Part shown: one piece after another, positions 1-8,577 of the stretch | Position numbering within the stretch: the first letter of the stretch is position 1 | Layout: every line of letters begins with the position of its first letter | DNA from: Chrysochromulina tobinii | Taxonomy: Eukaryota > Haptophyta > Prymnesiales > Chrysochromulinaceae | Assembly: GCA_001275005.1 (NCBI GenBank) | Contig: JWZX01003048.1 | Coordinates: forward strand, 1 to 17,722 | Direction: 5' to 3' | DNA length: 17,722 bases | Notes under the pieces: model-generated | Database searches by the model: none | Seen by the model: the letters and a program-made list of their open reading frames with translations, nothing else | What the model was told of the DNA's origin: nothing | Position numbers and translations under genes: made by a program

Positions 1-437
1 ACTGGCCCGAGTATTTCCAGGGGCTAGTCATGTAAACCGGGTGCGGATGCAACCCGGGAATTTACTGCACAACAACCTGGCGGGCTCGCGCCCAGCCTGT
101 TACACACTAATTTGGTAAACACAGTTGGCGGTTTGGAATTGCATGTGGCTGCATGCCGCCGGGACCAGGGGTGTGGCCTGGCAGGCCTCACGCGCGTACG
201 TACCGCGACTTAGCACTTACCGCGTCAAGACGAATTTCAATTTTCGCAAATTCTGCTGACCGACCGGTATATACACCGCTCACGCCTCACCGCACTCACC
301 TCTGGGGCTCCGGCCCGCAGCGTGCGCGCCTCGCGCCGCGGGATTACCACCGCGGGACGACGCAACACACCAAGGTCACTTACTAAGTAACTCGGCACCA
401 ACCTGACACGAAGACGCCGAGACGTAGCCGAGAAGCT
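1..437. other. Non-coding left edge
   Basis: No reading frame here has recognisable protein similarity. The stretch lies beyond the 3' end of the leftward oxygenase/Sel1 gene and is GC-rich. It contains one copy of the 9-mer CATGTAAAC at 29-37, which recurs near 13510 and 15610 (described separately). I see no RNA gene or mobile element. Confidence 0.5.
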
Positions 438-2371
438 TCACTGATACGTGCCCTCGTGGAAGCAAATCGCCGGTAGCGCCACGCGAGTTTTGGACGACAC
501 GTGGCGCCATCGGCGCCAGCTGCTGATGAGCAAGATCATCAGCTTCCGCGCCTGCCCTGTCGACGCGTACCTACGTGCGAGCGCCGATGCCGCAGCGGCG
601 TGTCCATTCGCAGCGGAGCGCTCAAGCCAGGTCTCAGCCTCCAGGCCCTCCACCTTCCCCGAGTGCGTCCTCACCCCGGGAACAGCGGAGGCGGAGCCAG
701 AAGATGTGAAGCCCGCGGATGCCAAGGACTCCAATGCCAGCCTGCCCAATTCATACTGCGCCGCCGGGTGGCCCATCTCGGCTGCCTCGGCAAGCCATCG
801 GCGTCCAATCTTTGGCAAGTCACGCCCCTTCTCGCACGCCAACTGTATGCTTGCATGGGTCCCGTCCTTGCCCTCCCCCAGTGGAAGGGTGCCTGTGATC
901 AAGGCAAGCCCGAGCTGATGCATCACTGCCGGGTCCGCCCGCTGCTCTGCCGCCCTCTCGAGCCACTTCAGAGCGCCGCGTGGATCGCCATGCCGCCCTC
1001 GCACCTCGGCGAGTCGTACCATAGCCATAAAATAGCCCTGCTGGGCGCTCTTCTCGAGCCATGCGGCCGCCTCGAGTGGCTGGGCGTCGCCATTGGCGCA
1101 GCCGTGCCCGTGGAGGAGCATCAAGCCGAGCTCCATCTGAGCTCGGAAGTGCCCTTGCGTCGCTGCGCCTCGGAGGAGTGTGAGCGCCCTATCGGGCTCT
1201 GCTTGATGAACCAGGGCCGCCTGCGAGAGAGGACGAGAATCTCGAGAGATCATCTCAGCAGGCGCCACACGGTGAGCAGCAGTGCAGCGCGGGGAAAAAG
1301 CAGCAAGGTCCAAGCAGCTTGCTCCTTGAGACGACGGAAGATTTCCTCAGACGCCGTCTAGACGCCGTCATGGAATCGGGGGCTGAAGCTTCAATGAAGG
1401 AGTCAAGGGTGGAGGCGGGGTTGCTCGGGTCGAGGCTCGTGTGTTTGGCCAGAGGGCAGGCTGACGCGCACCAAATTGTACTGCGCGTCTGGCTCACCCG
1501 CCTCTGCGGCGGCACGGTACCACGGCCGTTGCTTGGTCGAGCATGAGCTCGCACAGTCGGCGAACCAAAAGATGACCGAGCACCGTTTGCCACCTGTCAC
1601 TTCGACGCCGTGCTGCAGATCGAACGAGTGAGCCATCACGTCGCCAGGCGCCATGACGATTGGCATCCTTGACGAGCGATGCGCGCCCATCTGCACGTAG
1701 AACCCTTGCCCTTCGAAGCCATGCGAGTCTGCCGTACGCTCGGCCTGCGAGTCCATGAGCTTGGGTCCAGCTAGGTCGGCCCTCGCATCGCTCATGAGTG
1801 ACTCGGGATGGCACGCATCAGGGCTCCGTGTGTCAATCTCAAACATCGCCGTGACCAGCGCGTCACGGTCGTAATGCGCGGGATGCACTCGCCGTGCTCC
1901 GTGCTCGTAGACGCGCAGGAGAGCCTCGCAGAGCACGAGCTTACTGCCGTCGGCCATACCATGCAGCTCGTATTGACGCTGGATGAGCGGGAGGAGCTTT
2001 TCCTCGACTGTAGTCTTGAAGATCTTGGACAACGGATAGTGAATGTACTTGCCGTCCAAGACCCACATGACCTCGAGGGTTGGTGCGCCGTCCACGCTGT
2101 CGGCGTCACGATCCAAGCCAAGGGCGGGGAATTTCTGAATGAGTGCTCGTGCCTCAGCCATCACCTGGTCCGGGATCACCCGTTGAGCCCACATCAAGCA
2201 AGCGCCCTTATCATTGGACGCGCCTGCCGTGCGCCATATTTTGGGTACGCGCGCTAGGTGCGCGTCACACGTCGTGGATCTGGTCCACGAGAGGGCAGCT
2301 GTGCTGGATGCTAATCGACGTGCTCGCCGCATGATTTGGAAAGTCGTGCTGATCGATCTGCAGATCCTCAT
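438..2371 (-). CDS. 2-oxoglutarate/Fe(II)-dependent oxygenase fused to Sel1 repeats (two exons)
   Basis: This is predicted to be a prolyl-4-hydroxylase-like oxygenase that uses 2-oxoglutarate, O2 and Fe(II); the substrate is unknown. Exon 1 (2371-1472) carries the metal-binding HxD pair (HYD, His codon 1874-1876), the distal His (1610-1612) and a Lys-Arg eight to nine residues later that should bind 2-oxoglutarate, ending in a typical VIFWF strand. It then enters a Sel1 repeat (WYRAAAEAGEPDAQYNL). Exon 2 (1220-438) continues that repeat and adds about five more, such as AAWLEKSAQQGYFMAMVRLA and WLAEAAEMGHPAAQYELG. The intron at 1221-1471 is phase 0 and restores the first Sel1 repeat exactly. 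The open frame extends upstream to 2431, but that codon is GTG. In-frame ATGs lie at 2371, 2332 and 2194, and a GCAG acceptor-like site lies near 2223, so the N-terminus is uncertain. From 2371 the product is 560 residues. Sel1 repeats usually mediate protein contacts, so the tail may recruit substrate. Confidence 0.85.
1221..1471 (-). other. Intron in the oxygenase/Sel1 gene
   Basis: This 251-base phase-0 intron has donor TTG|GTGCGC and acceptor TCCTCTCTCGCAG|GCG with a pyrimidine tract. Removing it joins QYNL to AALVHQAEPDRAL, completing a canonical Sel1 repeat; without removal each frame stops. It contains a small local repeat (GACGGCGTCTAGACGGCGTC on the sense strand), but not the GAGTGCC motif of the other introns. 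Confidence 0.85.
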
Positions 2372-2503
2372 AAACTCCCCAGGCCTGCACGTAATCAGCC
2401 CACACAAATCCCGTTCGTGTGTTTTCGGCACTTGTGCGGTGTGGTCCTTCGTGTGCGTCCCAATTGTTTCACAGTCACACCCTCAGGCTCGACTTGGCCA
2501 TAA
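2372..2503. promoter_or_regulatory. Divergent intergenic region, putative bidirectional promoter
   Basis: Only about 130 bases (or about 310, if the oxygenase starts at its third ATG) separate two divergent genes, so their core promoters must share or adjoin this stretch. It is less GC-rich than the flanking coding DNA and contains CCAAT-like bases near 2460. I cannot identify a TATA box or a transcription start. The call is inferred from gene arrangement only. Confidence 0.4.
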
Positions 2504-4305
2504 ATGCTCGCACTCGCGTTGTTCCCCTGCGTCCGCGTCCCCGCGGACACACCGACAGCGGCAGGGTCGGTGCTGTGTAACGCCAAGTTCGAGTGCAAGC
2601 TTGACGCGTTCCACGCAACCGATTGGAGTGCGCGTGCAACTTTTATCGAGTCGAACAATCAGACCGGCTGGAGCACTCTGACTGTTGAGGCCGTCGACGC
2701 CGAAGAAGCCGCTGACAGCGTTCAGGCATTTGCCGCCGGCTTTATCGAGGGCAGGCTCACAGCCAATCTGATCGACTTGGAGTGGGTCAACCTCCAAATC
2801 ACCATAAGCGCGAGGGCGAAGAAGTTCGTGCAAGAGAATACGCAGTGGGTGAGGAGCCAGATCCAGGCTCATCCAGAGGACCCCTATTGGGTGCAAGTGG
2901 GCCTCGTCATTGCGCAATTTGACGGGCTCGTCGCCGGATATCAGAGCGCCCCCACCTGGCCACAAGGCAATCGCTCGCTGACCTCTTTCGAGATCTTGCT
3001 CATCGGCATGCAGCCCGAGCTTGGCGACGTGGAAAAGGCTGTCAACCCGATCGCGCGGCCTGACTATTCGAAGATGACGCCCGAGGCACTGCGTGAGTAC
3101 GTCTACGCAAACTCGCACTGCTCCGCCATGATCAAGGTGCTGCCCGACCTCTCCGAACTCTATTCGGCCCACAACACCTGGACCACCTTTAGCGACATGG
3201 GGCTCCGGCTGTGGAAGGTGTACAAGCTCCCGTTCGCCACCTCGGCGGCGCAGACCGTCTCGTTCTCGGGCTACGCAGGCAAGCTCGCGGGCATCGATGA
3301 CTTCTACGTGACCTCGCAGAAGCTCGTCGTGATCGAGACCACCAACAGCGTCTTCAACAATGCACTCTTCGACTCCGTCACTACGAGCACCGTGCCTTAT
3401 TGGGTTCGCGTCATCGTGGCCAACCAGCTGGCAGCCAGCTCACCGGCGTGGCACTCCGTCTTCTACAAGTTCAACTCGGGCACGTACAACAACCAATGGA
3501 TGACGGTCGACTACAAGCTGTTCACGCCCAAGGCGCCCCTACCGGCAGACCTATTTTGGGTCTCGGAGCAAATCCCGGGCTATTCTGCCGCGGCCGACCA
3601 GACGATGGCGCTGCAGCGCGGGCACTGGCCCAGCTACAATGTGGCCTTCTACGCGGACATTTATAACATGTCGGGCTACCCGAAGATCGTGCAGAAGTTT
3701 GGCCCGTCGGAGTCGTGTGAGTGGATTGCCATTCCATCGTCGTTGAGTGCTACTGGGTGCCACTGGGTGCCACTGAGTGCCACCGAGTGCCACTGAGTGC
3801 CACTGAGTGCCACTGAGTGCCACTGAGTGCCACCGAGTGCCACCGAGTGCCACTGAGTGCCACTTGGAGTGCCACCGAGTGCCACCACTGCTCGTGCATC
3901 GCAGACCAACTGGCTCCCCGGGCTCCGATCTTCCGCCGTGATGCCGACGGCATGGTGCAGGACCTCCACTCGATGAAGACGTTCATGCGGCTCAACAAGT
4001 ATAATGCCACGCCGACCGACCCGCTCTTCCCCACACCCGAGTCGGCCATCGCGGCTCGTGGCGACCTGATGCCCAAGCCGCGGCTCGCGGGCGCGTATGA
4101 CTGCAAGATCGCCTCTCATGAGCTCCTCAGCGCCGAGCTGAGCACGACCGCCATCGCAGGCCCGAGCAGTGATGACCAGCCCGTCTTCAGCTGGGATGCG
4201 TTCCCAATGGACCAGTACCCTCATTATGGCCACCCGCCACGCTTCAACTTTGCTTGGGAGATCTTCGCGGGGACGACGCCGTCGCAGCTCAAAACAGAGC
4301 TTTGA
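2504..4305 (+). CDS. Phospholipase B-like protein (PLBD/LAMA family, Ntn hydrolase), two exons
   Basis: This family consists of secreted or lysosomal Ntn-type amidases/phospholipases that are activated by self-cleavage before a Cys. Exon 1 (2504-3716) shows the family start (SVLCNAKF..ATFIESNNQTGWSTLTVEA), the AGFIEGRLTANLI segment, and the nucleophile region SHCSAMIKVLPDLSELYSAHNTW with Cys206 (codon 3119-3121) as expected new N-terminus. It ends after NVAFYADIYNMSGYPKIVQKFG. Exon 2 (3905-4305) gives YQLAPRAPIFRRDADGMVQDLHSMKTFMRLN, then ESAIAARGDL and HYGHPPRFNFAWE, all matching the family C-terminus. The 537-residue spliced length fits the family. The ATG at 2504 (context CATAAATGC) begins a short hydrophobic stretch that could be a weak signal peptide. 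Unspliced translation would run into the intron repeat and stop at 3796, losing the conserved C-terminal third. Confidence 0.93.
3717..3904 (+). other. Intron in the phospholipase B-like gene
   Basis: This is a 188-base phase-1 intron, donor TCG T|GTGAGTGG and acceptor GTGCATCGCAG|AC. The split codon T+AC gives Tyr, producing SYQLAPRAPIFRRD, which matches the family consensus around (S)YELAPRAKIFRRD. About three quarters of the intron is the 10-bp tandem repeat annotated next. Confidence 0.92.
3741..3883 (+). repeat. Intronic 10-bp tandem repeat (unit GAGTGCCACT)
   Basis: About 14 near-identical decamers run head to tail. From 3741 to 3860 twelve units are in perfect 10-base register, differing only at T/C and A/G positions (CACTGAGTGC, CACCGAGTGC, CACTGGGTGC). 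A 12-base unit then breaks the register and one or two more follow. The array lies wholly inside the phospholipase B-like intron, 24 bases after the donor and about 20 before the acceptor. The unit is not a multiple of three and no frame through it makes a sensible protein. Confidence 0.95.
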
Positions 4306-5029
4306 GCGCAAACCTTTGAACGCCTGGTCGATCAATTTGTCCTTTTTGCACGACTTCAATGTGCGCAGATAACATACCTGTAACGTTGTGTTGAGTTGCG
4401 ACTGGTCACTTCATACAATCCGCATTTCTCCTTGTCCTTCGCGAGTTCCGAACTCCCGAGTTGTCCTCTTGTTGCTCTTGTGTGCGCGCAAAATCAGTAT
4501 TGAGTATATACCCACTATATGACGTAACGATGCTGTGTACCATGTGTACGAAAGTGACCACACTCCGACACTGACTGTAGTCTGTACGGAGTGTACGACC
4601 CCGCGACCCCGTCATCGATCACACATTCGCACAGCAGTCAGCATTAACAGTCAGCACCCGCGGGCCAGAGTACAGAGGCCCGCAGAGTACAGAGCCCTGT
4701 ATCATACGGAATACGCGTCGATGGCATCCCAAAGACATCCGCGCGCGCAGCGGCCCGGGTGCACATGGAGCTTGTGCTTGAAGTACAAGTACAAAGTAAT
4801 GCGCTTTTATGGGAAGAGGGAAGTGTGAGAGATATAGTTCCTTTTTAACACTTGTCTTGACTTGTCTTGACTTGACTTAACGCTTGATACTTGAACCGTA
4901 ACTTGAATACAGAAAAAAAGACACGACTTACCTTTTTTGTCCCAGGTTACGTCACAGATTCCCAGCGCTCGTGGCACGCGAACACTCAACTCATCCCAAT
5001 TGGTAGTCTCCCACTGGTGCGTGATCCCC
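4306..5029. other. Non-coding gap with short repeats; possible 5' UTR intron of the kinase gene
   Basis: No protein-like frame is present. The right part holds decamers related to CTTGTCTTGA (4851-4880) with degenerate copies to about 4910. A good acceptor-like site (TTTTTTGTCCCAG) ends at 4945, and a donor-like GTGAGA begins at 4825, so a spliced 5' leader of the kinase gene is possible. TACGGAGTGTAC near 4585 resembles the TACGGAG motif near 7509. No RNA gene or transposon was recognised. Confidence 0.45.
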
Positions 5030-7210
5030 ATGGTGAAGGCCAGTACCAGTGAAGATTTGCGCAAGGCGCTTGCCGAAATCGGCTACGAGCTCAAGGACTT
5101 CAAGTTCGAGCCTGGCGCGCTCGGCATGAAATTGGGCTGCAAGTCGGAGAACGGTCTTGCTATTGTGAAGGTGTTGGATAACATACCCAACAGCCAGGGC
5201 GTGGTTCGGGGCGTGCCCGTGGGCTCGATCATCATGAAGATCAGCGGGGAGGACGTCACGCTGATGAAATCGCTGACGGAGATCAACAGAGCGATCGCGC
5301 TCGAGATCGAAGGATGCAAGCTCCTTGGAAAGCAGTCACTCGAGATCACGATGATGGTGCCGCTGCCCAAGGAGCTCGCAGAGAAGTTCCTGCGCGACGA
5401 GCTGGCGCGCGAGCTGCCTCCGTCTGCTCGGCCCGGGACGGCGACTTCACGGCTGGGGGGCGATGCCGACCTACCGACAAGGGTCGGGTCGGTCCTCGGG
5501 TTGTCTGCGCCGCTGACCATTGTTCGTCCAGCTTGCGTCCCTCCCATCACCGGCCTCGGCATGCGGTGCCGGCGCCAAGTGGAAGAGGAGGAGTTGCGTG
5601 CGCATGCGGCCATGCGCGTCGCCAAGATGGAAGCCATACACGCGTGGCTTCATCCCAATGAGCCGTCGAACGTGGAAGCCGCCACTCGTACTTTTGAGCT
5701 CCACAATGGCCCCTCAGGCAGAAGTCACGGTGCCGCGCACGGCACGCAACCCACGTCGCCACCAGCCAAGCCACCCCGCGCCTCGCTGTGGACGTCGAAT
5801 TTCCGCGCCTCGTTGTGGACGTCGAAGGTGGAGAAGAAGGCTGCGGTGGCTGCAAAGAAGGCGGAGAAGGAGTCCGCGATGGCCGCGGCCGCGTACAACA
5901 ATGCAGAGAAGAAGGCCTCGACGGCTGCGCAGAAGGCTGCGCAGAAGGCGGCGAAGAAGGCGGCGAAGAAGGCGGCGAAGAAGACGGAGGAGGAGGCCGC
6001 CCGCAAGGGAGCATCTGGAGGGAACTCTATGGCACCTCTCGGGCAGCCGCCAGCCACTCATGCGCAGCTTGACACTCAGCAGCAACTAGCAGAGGCGATC
6101 CGACAGAGGCAGCAGCGCGACGGCCTCGTCGTTGTCCCGTGGGAGACGATCTCGTTCACCCAGACCACCTTGGCCAAGGGCGCGTTCGGCACCGTCGCGC
6201 TCGCCACGCTGAGCCAGCTCGGCATGCAATGTGCGGTCAAGATTGCCGATGTACGCTCGGGCGATGGGCTCGGAGAGGCACTCGCGCTGCTGAACGAGGG
6301 CTCGTTCATGAACATAAACCATCCGAATATTGTCAAGACGCTTGGGATCACCTTCGACGCGCCCGCAAAGATCGGCTTGATTATGGAGCTCATGACATGC
6401 TCATTGCACGAGCTGATACATGCGCAAGCCCTCAGAGGCGTGCGCAGGTACGTGACCTGGGCGGACTCGCTGCTCGCTATCGCAACGGACATCGCGTTCG
6501 GCATGACCTTCCTTCACTACCACGACCTCATCCACCGCGACCTCAAGCCTCTCAACGTGCTCATGAGCGGCGGATGGATTGCCAAGGTGGCCGATTTTGG
6601 GGAAATGAAGCGCATCGAAGGAGGGGGCGACGTCGACGCTCGAGCCGCGGGGAGCGGGCGCATTCACGGCACTCCGTCCTACGTGTCGCCTGAGGCGGCG
6701 AGCGTCAGCATACCCAGTGCGCCACGGGTGGGCACCCCAACGGACGTGTGGAGCTTTGGGTGCTTGCTGGCGCATTGCGCGGCGCGCGCAGCGCCCTACA
6801 CTGACGTTGAATATCTTGGACGTGGTCTGAAACCGCAGGAGGTCGTTCAGTGGCTGCTCGATGGTCGCGCCAACCCGCTCTCGATGGTCGTCGAAGGTCA
6901 GAACATGCCTGCGCTGCTTATGGACATGGCTCGGGAGTGTACGCGCGTAGTTCCCGAGCAACGGCCCACGTTTGCCCAGCTCGCAGCGCGCCTGTCGGCA
7001 CCGAGCTTGATCCGTGAGATTTGCTTGAAGGATGCGGTCATCGACGAGGATGAAGAGGAAGACCTTGAGGCGCGCCGACCGCCGGTGAAGCTCATCGTAC
7101 CGACGACGGAGGTGCTAAAGGATCCAAGCGCTGCCTGCATTCGAGGGGAGCTCTCGAGGGGCAGCTCCGCCAAGCCAGAAGCCGAAGTTCATGCATGCGT
7201 CATATCCTAA
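5030..7210 (+). CDS. PDZ-domain / Lys-Ala-rich linker / TKL-like protein kinase
   Basis: This predicted Ser/Thr kinase has 726 residues. Residues about 25-110 resemble a PDZ domain (GALGMKLG, IVKVLDNIPNSQ, PVGSIIMKISGEDV). Residues about 250-266 duplicate RASLWTS. Residues about 267-326 form an Ala/Lys-rich coiled-coil-like segment with repeated QKAA and KKAA. The kinase domain starts near 375: Gly-rich loop AKGAFGTV, AVKIA with Lys404, a probable helix-C Glu423, HRDLKPLNVL (502-511), DFG (522-524), SPE in place of APE (553-555), and DVWSFGCLLAH. All catalytic residues are present, so it should be active. The loop sequence and the missing Lys two positions after HRD-L (KPLN) fit the TKL/receptor-like group. 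The C-terminus has an acidic patch (DEDEEEDLE). Upstream open frame exists to 4937, but only with a TTG; the ATG at 5030 (CCCATGGTG) is the first real start. Confidence 0.9.
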   Translation: MVKASTSEDLRKALAEIGYELKDFKFEPGALGMKLGCKSENGLAIVKVLDNIPNSQGVVRGVPVGSIIMKISGEDVTLMKSLTEINRAIALEIEGCKLLGKQSLEITMMVPLPKELAEKFLRDELARELPPSARPGTATSRLGGDADLPTRVGSVLGLSAPLTIVRPACVPPITGLGMRCRRQVEEEELRAHAAMRVAKMEAIHAWLHPNEPSNVEAATRTFELHNGPSGRSHGAAHGTQPTSPPAKPPRASLWTSNFRASLWTSKVEKKAAVAAKKAEKESAMAAAAYNNAEKKASTAAQKAAQKAAKKAAKKAAKKTEEEAARKGASGGNSMAPLGQPPATHAQLDTQQQLAEAIRQRQQRDGLVVVPWETISFTQTTLAKGAFGTVALATLSQLGMQCAVKIADVRSGDGLGEALALLNEGSFMNINHPNIVKTLGITFDAPAKIGLIMELMTCSLHELIHAQALRGVRRYVTWADSLLAIATDIAFGMTFLHYHDLIHRDLKPLNVLMSGGWIAKVADFGEMKRIEGGGDVDARAAGSGRIHGTPSYVSPEAASVSIPSAPRVGTPTDVWSFGCLLAHCAARAAPYTDVEYLGRGLKPQEVVQWLLDGRANPLSMVVEGQNMPALLMDMARECTRVVPEQRPTFAQLAARLSAPSLIREICLKDAVIDEDEEEDLEARRPPVKLIVPTTEVLKDPSAACIRGELSRGSSAKPEAEVHACVIS

Positions 7211-7331
7211 GTGCTAAGTGCGAAAATAGGAGGCGTCGTACGAGTTGTTACCATATAGGAGTTACGCACTACTACACATGCTTGCGCATATTTTCCTTCT
7301 ATGTAAGACGAGAGAAATTGTCCCTGTTAGT

Positions 7332-7363
7332 CCCACCGTCGTTACCGGTAACCGGGACGTGGG
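7332..7363. repeat. Imperfect 32-bp inverted repeat
   Basis: The core GTTACCGGTAAC (7341-7352) is a perfect palindrome. Outside it GTC pairs with GAC and CCCAC with GTGGG, with one unpaired C on the left and three bases on the right. It lies between two convergent genes, so a fold-back in either 3' transcript is possible. Confidence 0.7.
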
Positions 7364-7508
7364 CGGGCGCCACGCGCGCCGGCGGCCGGGGGCGCCGGCG
7401 ATCATGCCGGCGATACCTCCGCTCCCGCCCGCCGGCGTACGCCTCCGAAACTCGACTATACCTGCACTCCGTCCGATTCTCCCCTCCGAGACCTCCGTCC
7501 GCTAGCAC

Positions 7509-7531
7509 TACGGAGTACCGTACGCTCCGTA
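7509..7531. repeat. Small inverted repeat TACGGAG / CTCCGTA
   Basis: Seven-base arms (7509-7515 and 7525-7531) flank a nine-base centre. Related TACGGAGTG bases occur near 4585. Function unknown. Confidence 0.6.
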
Positions 7532-7659
7532 CGGGCAACGGGGCGGTACAGCGACCGTACTGTGCCTCTAGCGGCCATACCACACAAATTCATACCCTTG
7601 TTGCTTGCGCAACACGAGGTAGAAGAGCGCATATGGTAGCACACACGTCGAAAAGAGGC

Positions 7660-8577
7660 TTACTGGCACATCGCATTGACGGATTGGAGCCAGACATTGA
7701 GCTCTCGAGTGGCTTGATCTTTGGAGATTGGGACAATATGAATATCCTGCAGGGCGGATGCCGCTACCAGGGCCGCTAAGCCCTTTGCGCACCTGTTGTG
7801 GTCGAGAGCATACGGTTTGGTGTCCGTGTGCGTTCGCCTATGGTTCGCAAGGTCGCTCGACGTTTTGAAGCTCTTGTCGCAGCCATCGACGTCGCAGGCA
7901 TACAGCCTGTCACCAGTGTGCCTGTACTTGTGCGACTTAAGGTTGCTCAGTTGCGAGAAGCTCTTGCCACAGCCCACGTAGTCGCATGCATATGGCTTCT
8001 CACCCGTGTGCGTACGTTTATGCGTCATTTGGTGGGTTGAGTCCATGAAACGCATGCCGCAGCCTTCCACATCGCAGGCAATCGGCCTGTCGCCAGTGTG
8101 CGTGCGTTTGTGCGACCTGAGGTTACTCGCTTGCGAGAAGCGCTTGCCGCAACCCTCGTGGTCGCAAGTATACGGCCGGTCGTTTGTGTGCATGCGCTTG
8201 TGCGTCGTCAGGTGGCTCGACCACGCGAAGCTCTTGCGACAGCCCTCGTGGTCGCAAGCAAATAGCTTGGTGCCTGTGTGCACCCTCCAGTGCTTCTTGA
8301 GATCACTTCGCCTGTAGAAGCGCTTGTCGCAGCCGTCGTGCGCGCAGGCAAACGTGTGTTCGGCAAATATCGGCAACGGACTATGCACAGAGTCCGGACT
8401 GGGCGGGCTTGACGCGACGTTCATTTGAGGGATGGATGGAAGGGCGAGGCGTTCGTCGCGAAGCGCGATCGACTGGCACCGGCACCCGGGCTGGGTTTTG
8501 GTAGTTCGGGAGCGAAGCACGTTTGGAGCCTGGACCAGCAACGAGTTCTCGCTCATTAATCCAAGTGGAATCCGCAT
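7660..8577 (-). CDS. C2H2 zinc-finger protein, six TFIIIA-type fingers
   Basis: This is probably a nuclear DNA- or RNA-binding protein (305 residues). After a ~75-residue disordered leader come six regular fingers of pattern C-x4-C-x12-H-x3-H at residues 78-100, 108-130, 138-160, 168-190, 198-220 and 228-250, joined by TGEKP-like linkers (TGTKL, TNDRP, TGDRP, TGEKP, TGDRL, TDTKP). The strict 30-residue (90-bp) period indicates tandem duplication. The C-x4-C spacing with acidic residues (CDHEGC) is TFIIIA/Zic-like. A seventh unit follows (YALDHNRCAKGL) in which the first Cys is Leu and the His pair is missing, so it should not bind zinc. The ATG at 8577 is the first in frame; the next ATG, at residue 8, is an alternative. 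Targets cannot be inferred from what I can see. Confidence 0.92.
   Translation of the reverse strand: MRIPLGLMSENSLLVQAPNVLRSRTTKTQPGCRCQSIALRDERLALPSIPQMNVASSPPSPDSVHSPLPIFAEHTFACAHDGCDKRFYRRSDLKKHWRVHTGTKLFACDHEGCRKSFAWSSHLTTHKRMHTNDRPYTCDHEGCGKRFSQASNLRSHKRTHTGDRPIACDVEGCGMRFMDSTHQMTHKRTHTGEKPYACDYVGCGKSFSQLSNLKSHKYRHTGDRLYACDVDGCDKSFKTSSDLANHRRTHTDTKPYALDHNRCAKGLAALVAASALQDIHIVPISKDQATRELNVWLQSVNAMCQ
7810..8350 (-). repeat. 90-bp tandem coding repeats (zinc-finger units)
   Basis: Six intact copies plus a degenerate seventh repeat every 90 bases; each encodes one finger and its linker. Divergence between copies is moderate and mainly in the DNA-contacting positions, so the array is not a very recent expansion. 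Confidence 0.85.

Larger units (their letters stand above)
7211..7659. other. Convergent intergenic region with inverted repeats
   Basis: This lies between the 3' ends of the kinase (+) and zinc-finger (-) genes. No coding frame is convincing. It is very GC-rich around 7360-7440 and holds two inverted repeats, at 7332-7363 (perfect core GTTACCGGTAAC at 7341-7352) and 7509-7531 (TACGGAG ... CTCCGTA). These may act at RNA 3' ends or be mobile-element traces; I cannot tell which. Confidence 0.5.

Noticed and set aside
501-1361. 286-codon plus-strand open frame
   Set aside because: Antisense to the Sel1 exon and its intron; composition is Arg/Leu/Cys-rich shadow sequence with no domain.
3741-3883. 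CRISPR-like array
   Set aside because: Units are 10 bp with no unique spacers and lie in a eukaryotic intron; it is a minisatellite.
3676-4359. Minus-strand frames reading GTQWHSVAL repeats
   Set aside because: These translate the antisense of the intronic 10-bp array and flanking exons; the plus strand has the conserved protein.
4937-5029. Kinase start at 4937
   Set aside because: That codon is TTG and overlaps a splice-acceptor-like TTTTTTGTCCCAG; the ATG at 5030 is the first real start.
5520-6089. Arg-rich frame in the kinase linker region
   Set aside because: Poly-Arg comes from reading the AAG-GCG repeat out of frame; it is a shadow of the kinase gene.
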